Part shown: one piece after another, positions 6,157-8,951 of the stretch
Numbering within the stretch: position 1 is the stretch's first letter
Layout: each line of letters opens with the position of its first letter
DNA from: Salegentibacter sp.
Lineage (GTDB): Bacteria > Bacteroidota > Bacteroidia > Flavobacteriales > Flavobacteriaceae
DNA length: 8,951 bases
NCBI GenBank assembly: GCA_024635815.1
Contig: JAGXIG010000093.1
Span: 1 to 8,951 of the forward strand
Direction: 5' to 3'
Translations under genes and position numbers: made by a program
The notes under the pieces: generated by a model
The model's input: the letters and a program-made list of their open reading frames with translations, nothing else
Told to the model about the DNA's origin: nothing
Database searches by the model: none

Positions 6157-6651
6157 TTGAAAAAAATACTCTTGCTAAGTGATACCCATAGTCATATAGA
6201 CGAAAGAATCCTGCATTACGCCGGGAAAGCCGATGAAATATGGCACGCCGGCGATATTGGTATTACCGATGTTTCAGATGAATTAAAAAAGATAAAACCC
6301 TTAAGGGCCGTCTACGGTAATATTGACGATGCAGAGATAAGAAAGGAGTTTCCGCTTCACCAGCGTTTTAAATGTGAAGGAGTAGATGTTTGGATCACCC
6401 ATATTGGAGGATATCCGGGTAGATATTCTCCCGCAATTCGGGATCAAATAAAACAGGACCCACCAAAACTTTTTATTAGCGGGCATTCCCATATTTTAAA
6501 GGTAATGAACGATAAAAATTTAGGTTTACTGCATATGAACCCTGGTGCCGCAGGAAAACAGGGGTTTCATAAGAAACGGACCATGCTTAGGTTTAAAATT
6601 GAAAATGAAAATATTTCTGATCTTGAAGTCATTGAATTGAAAAGTAAGTAG
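6157..6651 (+). CDS. YfcE/MJ0936-family metallophosphoesterase
   Basis: This 164-residue cytoplasmic protein is a compact calcineurin-like phosphoesterase, a family of Mn/Ni-dependent phosphodiesterases of uncertain physiological substrate. All metal-binding motifs are in order: SDTHSH (8-13) with Asp9 and His11, HAGDIG (30-35) with Asp33, YGNIDD (53-58) with Asn55, ITHIGG (80-85) with His82, and SGHSH (108-112) with His110 and His112. NPGAAG (128-133) is also typical of the family. The start is TTG at 6157, because an in-frame TAA lies at 6142-6144 and the nearby ATG at 6128 is out of frame; it yields the expected MKKILLLSDTH N-terminus. The gene stands alone, divergent from truA, and its TAG stop runs directly into a block of short GCAGT repeats. 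Confidence 0.92.
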   Translation: MKKILLLSDTHSHIDERILHYAGKADEIWHAGDIGITDVSDELKKIKPLRAVYGNIDDAEIRKEFPLHQRFKCEGVDVWITHIGGYPGRYSPAIRDQIKQDPPKLFISGHSHILKVMNDKNLGLLHMNPGAAGKQGFHKKRTMLRFKIENENISDLEVIELKSK

Positions 6652-6723
6652 GCAGTTTTTAGTTGGCAGTCGCAGTTTTCAATGCGCAGTCTTATTTTCA
6701 AGTGTGCCGTCTCAGTAGGCAGT
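6651..6723. repeat. degenerate GGCAGT/GCAGT short-repeat block
   Basis: Copies of GGCAGT or GCAGT occur at 6651-6656, 6665-6670, 6672-6676, 6686-6690 and 6718-6723, with a further CAGT at 6713-6716, interspersed with TTTTCA/TTTTTA segments. The spacing is irregular and the spacers are only a few bases, so this is not a CRISPR array. Similar CAGT-TTTTCAGT strings are, as I recall, scattered through intergenic DNA of many flavobacteria. The first copy begins at the last base of the phosphoesterase stop codon. Confidence 0.6.
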
Positions 6724-6740
6724 ATGCAGCTCAAAACTCC

Positions 6741-6840
6741 TCATCATTTCGATGGAGGCGCGACTGAAGAAATCTGTTTTAATTCCATGAAAGTTTTTAA
6801 TCTAAAGATTACCACGCTCCTGCGTCGCTCATAATGACGA
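6741..6840. repeat. imperfect palindromic intergenic element (REP/MITE-like)
   Basis: The left arm (6741-6775) starts TCATCATTTCGATGGAGGCG, and the right arm (about 6805-6840) ends in GTCGCTCATAATGACGA. The reverse complement of the right arm begins TCGTCATTATGAGCGACG, an imperfect match to the left arm, and the two inner edges carry GAAATCT and AAGATTA, which are also roughly complementary. The centre is AT-rich. This resembles the TCATTTCGA...GAAATCT family of dispersed palindromes common in Bacteroidota intergenic DNA; no coding capacity is seen. Family membership is recalled, not searched. Confidence 0.5.
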
Positions 6841-6918
6841 AAAAATAAGATACAAAACCACAAAGGATTCTTGTATTAGTGGCAGGTTATTAATGATTTA
6901 GCTTAACTTATAAAAACT

Positions 6919-6948
6919 AAAAAACCCGAAGTTTTCACTTCGGGTTTT
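6919..6948 (-). terminator. intrinsic terminator downstream of the DUF4293 gene
   Basis: AAAACCCGAAG (6921-6931) and CTTCGGGTTTT (6938-6948) form an 11-bp perfect stem around a 6-base loop. On the minus strand the stem runs into six T residues (complement of 6924-6919), a standard rho-independent terminator placed 30 bases past the DUF4293 stop codon. On the plus strand the stem ends in four T residues, so it may also stop transcripts from the phosphoesterase gene about 270 bases upstream, making it bidirectional. Confidence 0.85.
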
Positions 6949-6977
6949 CACGCACTAATACTACTAAGATGATAGGC

Positions 6978-7388
6978 TTATCGTAATCGGTCCACAGATT
7001 TTACGAGATCTTCGTCCTTTTTAATGGCCTTATTGGCCAAAACAAGAAAAACGATAGAAATGATAGGAAGAAACATCCCAATACCCTTCTCTGAAATATC
7101 CATTTCTCCAGGTACACTTAGCGACCAATAAACAAACACTCCTAGTAAAAAAAAGTTTAATAAGATATTTAGACGCCCCAATACAAATTGAAGCTTTCTG
7201 TTTTTGAACATAAAAATACTCACCAAAGATAATAAACCTGAAGCAAGAAATGCAATAAAAACCGTAAGATAATCTTGTGCATACATCGCCACTCCTTCTG
7301 AATTTTCCCATAATGAGAAAACAAAAATAAGTCCGGCACTAATAATGGCAGCGATAAGTAAATATACTGTTTGTATTCTTTGTAGCAT
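6978..7388 (-). CDS. DUF4293 family four-helix membrane protein
   Basis: The 136-residue protein has four hydrophobic segments (about 7-27, 40-60, 68-90 and 103-119) and a charged C-terminal tail, ANKAIKKDEDLVKSVDRLR. The MLQRIQTVYLL opening and this tail match DUF4293, a Bacteroidota family of unknown function usually found beside rho. I chose the ATG at 7388-7386 although the frame stays open to an ATG at 7496: the upstream 36 residues do not resemble the family, and an exact TAnnTTTG promoter box (7418-7411) lies between the two starts. It ends upstream of a strong terminator and is divergent from rho, so it is probably monocistronic. Confidence 0.85.
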   Translation of the reverse strand: MLQRIQTVYLLIAAIISAGLIFVFSLWENSEGVAMYAQDYLTVFIAFLASGLLSLVSIFMFKNRKLQFVLGRLNILLNFFLLGVFVYWSLSVPGEMDISEKGIGMFLPIISIVFLVLANKAIKKDEDLVKSVDRLR

Positions 7389-7410
7389 AACTTCTTGTGG
7401 AATTCGCGAA

Positions 7411-7418
7411 CAAAAATA
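7411..7418 (-). promoter_or_regulatory. candidate -7 box of the DUF4293 gene
   Basis: On the minus strand this reads TATTTTTG, an exact TAnnTTTG match, placing the transcript start near 7405 and the ATG (7388) less than 20 bases further on. No convincing TTTG -33 element is found at the usual distance. Its position supports the shorter coding sequence over the ORF start at 7496. Confidence 0.4.
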
Positions 7419-7440
7419 AAGATTCTTTTTAGAAATGCTA

Positions 7441-7471
7441 TTTAAAATATTAAAATAAAGTTGTATACTTG
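7441..7471 (+). promoter_or_regulatory. candidate rho promoter
   Basis: TTTA at 7441-7444, a 19-base spacer and TATACTTG at 7464-7471 (one mismatch to TAnnTTTG). Transcription would begin near 7478 and give a rho leader of about 107 bases, long for a flavobacterial gene with no visible Shine-Dalgarno. The -33 element is itself a one-base variant of TTTG, so the call is tentative. Confidence 0.35.
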
Positions 7472-7483
7472 CAGGAACATTTC

Positions 7484-7506
7484 GTAACCAATTCAAAACA
7501 GGTTAC
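7484..7506 (+). other. inverted repeat in the rho leader
   Basis: GTAACC (7484-7489) and GGTTAC (7501-7506) are exact inverted copies separated by 11 AT-rich bases. In a rho transcript starting near 7478 this would be a small hairpin at the very 5' end; in DNA it could equally be a dyad operator just downstream of the promoter. A second, shorter dyad, CTTC-CTCGA-GAAG, lies near 7530. Neither has a T tract, so they are not terminators. Confidence 0.35.
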
Positions 7507-7584
7507 TTAAGTCTCCAAATTTTTTCGATTCTTCCTCGAGAAGTTTAACAATCAACCCAAACACAAATTTATTTTCAATTATTC

Positions 7585-8951
7585 ATGTTTGAAATTTCAG
7601 AATTAAAAGCTAAAAAGCTTCCTGAGCTACAGGATATCGCTAAATCTTTAAACGTCCCAAAATTCCGGACTTTAAAAAAATTAGATCTCGTATATCAAAT
7701 CCTGGACTATCAGGCTGCCAACCCTAAAAAGGCGAAAGAAGCGCTAACCGACGACACTAAAAAAGAGGAAACTCCAAAAAGTGATGCGCATAGTCAAACT
7801 TCAGAAAAACCACAGCCAAAAAAAGCTGGCAAAATAGGAAGCAATAAAAAACCAACAAGGGCTGCTGCAACTGCAGAGACCAAAGAGGCCCGCCCTGTGA
7901 GAAAGGAAAGCACTTCTCCTAAAAAAGAAGATGTCCCGGCAAAACCCAGGGAACCTAGAAAGCAGGAACAAAAACCTAGGGAAGACAACAATAATTCATC
8001 TCAATCAGGTAAAAACAATCCTCGCGATCAGAAAAAAGATACTCGCAGTAATAGTAGTAACAAAAATAATGGAAGCCGCGATGCCGGTAACCGTGATGGG
8101 CGAAACCGCTACCGCGAACCAGATTACGAATTTGACGCGATTATAGAGAGTGAAGGCGTTCTGGATATTATGCAGGACAATTATGGTTTCCTAAGATCTT
8201 CAGATTACAATTACCTTACTTCTCCAGATGATATTTATGTATCGCAATCGCAAATTCGTTTATTCGGATTAAAAACCGGAGATACTGTTTTAGGCCAGAT
8301 AAGACCACCAAAAGAAGGTGAAAAGTATTTTCCTTTAATCAAGATTAACAAAATTAACGGATTAGATCCTCAGGTAGTGAGAGACCGTGTTTCTTTTGAA
8401 CACTTAACTCCGCTTTTCCCTAAGGAAAAATTCAATATTGCTGAAAAGCAAAGCAGTATGTCTACCCGTATTATGGATCTCTTTTCCCCTATTGGAAAAG
8501 GCCAGCGTGGTATGATTGTTTCCCAACCTAAAACTGGTAAAACAATGTTGCTAAAAGATATTGCTAATGCAATTGCAGCCAACCATCCTGAAGTTTATCA
8601 AATAGTTTTACTAATTGATGAGCGCCCTGAAGAAGTTACCGATATGCAGCGTAATGTACGTGGTGAAGTTGTGGCTTCTACTTTCGATAAGGAAGCTAAC
8701 GAACATGTTAGAGTTGCCAATATCGTACTCGAAAAAGCAAAACGTTTGGTAGAATGTGGTCACGATGTAGTAATCCTTCTGGATTCTATTACGCGTCTAG
8801 CTCGTGCTTATAACACCGTACAACCTGCCAGTGGTAAGGTTTTAAGTGGTGGTGTAGATGCCAACGCCCTGCATAAACCAAAACGATTCTTTGGTGCTGC
8901 CCGTAATATTGAAAACGGAGGTTCACTTTCAATTATCGCTACCGCCCTAAC
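7585..8951 (+). CDS. rho: transcription termination factor Rho (3' end beyond window)
   Basis: Rho is the hexameric RNA-dependent ATPase that ends transcription. The visible 455 codons contain a Rho_N helical domain (about 1-46, [21 protein letters not shown]), a low-complexity insertion of roughly 130 residues (about 50-180) rich in Lys, Glu, Pro, Asn, Ser and Arg with no hydrophobic core, then a cold-shock-type RNA-binding domain (about 190-268, [14 protein letters not shown]...SPDDIYVS), and the ATPase core: Walker A QPKTGKT (314-320), [13 protein letters not shown] (342-354), Walker [15 protein letters not shown] with Asp400 (397-410), and [26 protein letters not shown]. The sequence is cut just after SIIATAL, so the C-terminal part of the core, including the arginine finger, is missing. 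Start ATG at 7585 follows an AT-rich leader without a Shine-Dalgarno. E. coli Rho (419 residues) lacks the insertion; Bacteroidota Rho proteins commonly have one. Confidence 0.97.
   Translation, partial: MFEISELKAKKLPELQDIAKSLNVPKFRTLKKLDLVYQILDYQAANPKKAKEALTDDTKKEETPKSDAHSQTSEKPQPKKAGKIGSNKKPTRAAATAETKEARPVRKESTSPKKEDVPAKPREPRKQEQKPREDNNNSSQSGKNNPRDQKKDTRSNSSNKNNGSRDAGNRDGRNRYREPDYEFDAIIESEGVLDIMQDNYGFLRSSDYNYLTSPDDIYVSQSQIRLFGLKTGDTVLGQIRPPKEGEKYFPLIKINKINGLDPQVVRDRVSFEHLTPLFPKEKFNIAEKQSSMSTRIMDLFSPIGKGQRGMIVSQPKTGKTMLLKDIANAIAANHPEVYQIVLLIDERPEEVTDMQRNVRGEVVASTFDKEANEHVRVANIVLEKAKRLVECGHDVVILLDSITRLARAYNTVQPASGKVLSGGVDANALHKPKRFFGAARNIENGGSLSIIATAL

Noticed and set aside
6651..6723. Possible CRISPR-like array from repeated GCAGT
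   Set aside because: The repeat unit is 5-6 bases, the spacing irregular and the intervals too short; no cas gene is present.
7389..7496. 36-residue N-terminal extension of the DUF4293 protein from an ATG at 7496
   Set aside because: The extension is unlike the family, and an exact promoter -7 box lies between the two possible starts, so the ATG at 7388 is preferred.
7794..8146. Small open frames on both strands (7794-7991 minus, 7931-8146 plus) within rho
   Set aside because: They arise from the low-complexity insertion of Rho, whose own frame is open and conserved on both sides.
1..8951. A new defence, toxin-antitoxin or mobile system spanning several genes
   Set aside because: Every substantial gene belongs to a recognisable core or conserved-hypothetical family, with no transposase, integrase, phage or toxin signature seen on either strand.

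Overview
The window looks like a chromosomal housekeeping segment from a marine-type Flavobacteriaceae (Bacteroidota), close to the Gramella/Salegentibacter/Zunongwangia group. The evidence is the AT-rich composition, the lack of Shine-Dalgarno sequences, promoter boxes of the Bacteroidota type (TTTG...TAnnTTTG), and families largely restricted to this phylum: a BT_3928-type DoxX protein, a duplicated DUF1599 protein, a DUF4293 membrane protein, and a Rho factor with a long N-terminal insertion. The genus is an inference.

Layout. At the left edge (1-99) is an unresolved plus-strand open frame and a hairpin. Minus-strand genes follow: a DoxX/thioredoxin-like membrane protein (94-1188), preceded in its operon by a DUF1599 (Nmad1) protein (1228-1773). 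Divergent from these, on the plus strand, are folP (1894-2718) and cdaA (2756-3529), encoding dihydropteroate synthase and a membrane diadenylate cyclase. cdaA converges with a minus-strand operon, truA (5299-6042) followed by an ABC exporter (3533-5299), leaving only 3 bp between the stops. Divergent from truA is a YfcE-like metallophosphoesterase (6157-6651). A 326-bp intergenic region (6652-6977) then holds short GCAGT-type repeats, a roughly 100-bp imperfect palindromic element and an intrinsic terminator. The terminator belongs to the minus-strand DUF4293 gene (6978-7388). Divergent from that is rho, starting at 7585 and cut by the window end after 455 codons.

How the genes work together. 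They do not form one pathway. They are core functions (folate synthesis, c-di-AMP signalling, tRNA pseudouridylation, lipid or drug export, transcription termination) in a compact, alternately oriented arrangement typical of flavobacterial core genomes. Three of the eight assignable starts are TTG (cdaA, truA, metallophosphoesterase). For truA and the phosphoesterase an in-frame stop immediately upstream makes TTG essentially the only choice.

I do not see a defence system, mobile element, CRISPR array, tRNA or rRNA. The points most worth a second look are a FolP with proline replacing the usual loop-2 arginine, a Rho with a ~130-residue low-complexity insertion and a structured leader, the folP-cdaA pairing without cdaR, and the repeat elements between the phosphoesterase and DUF4293 genes.
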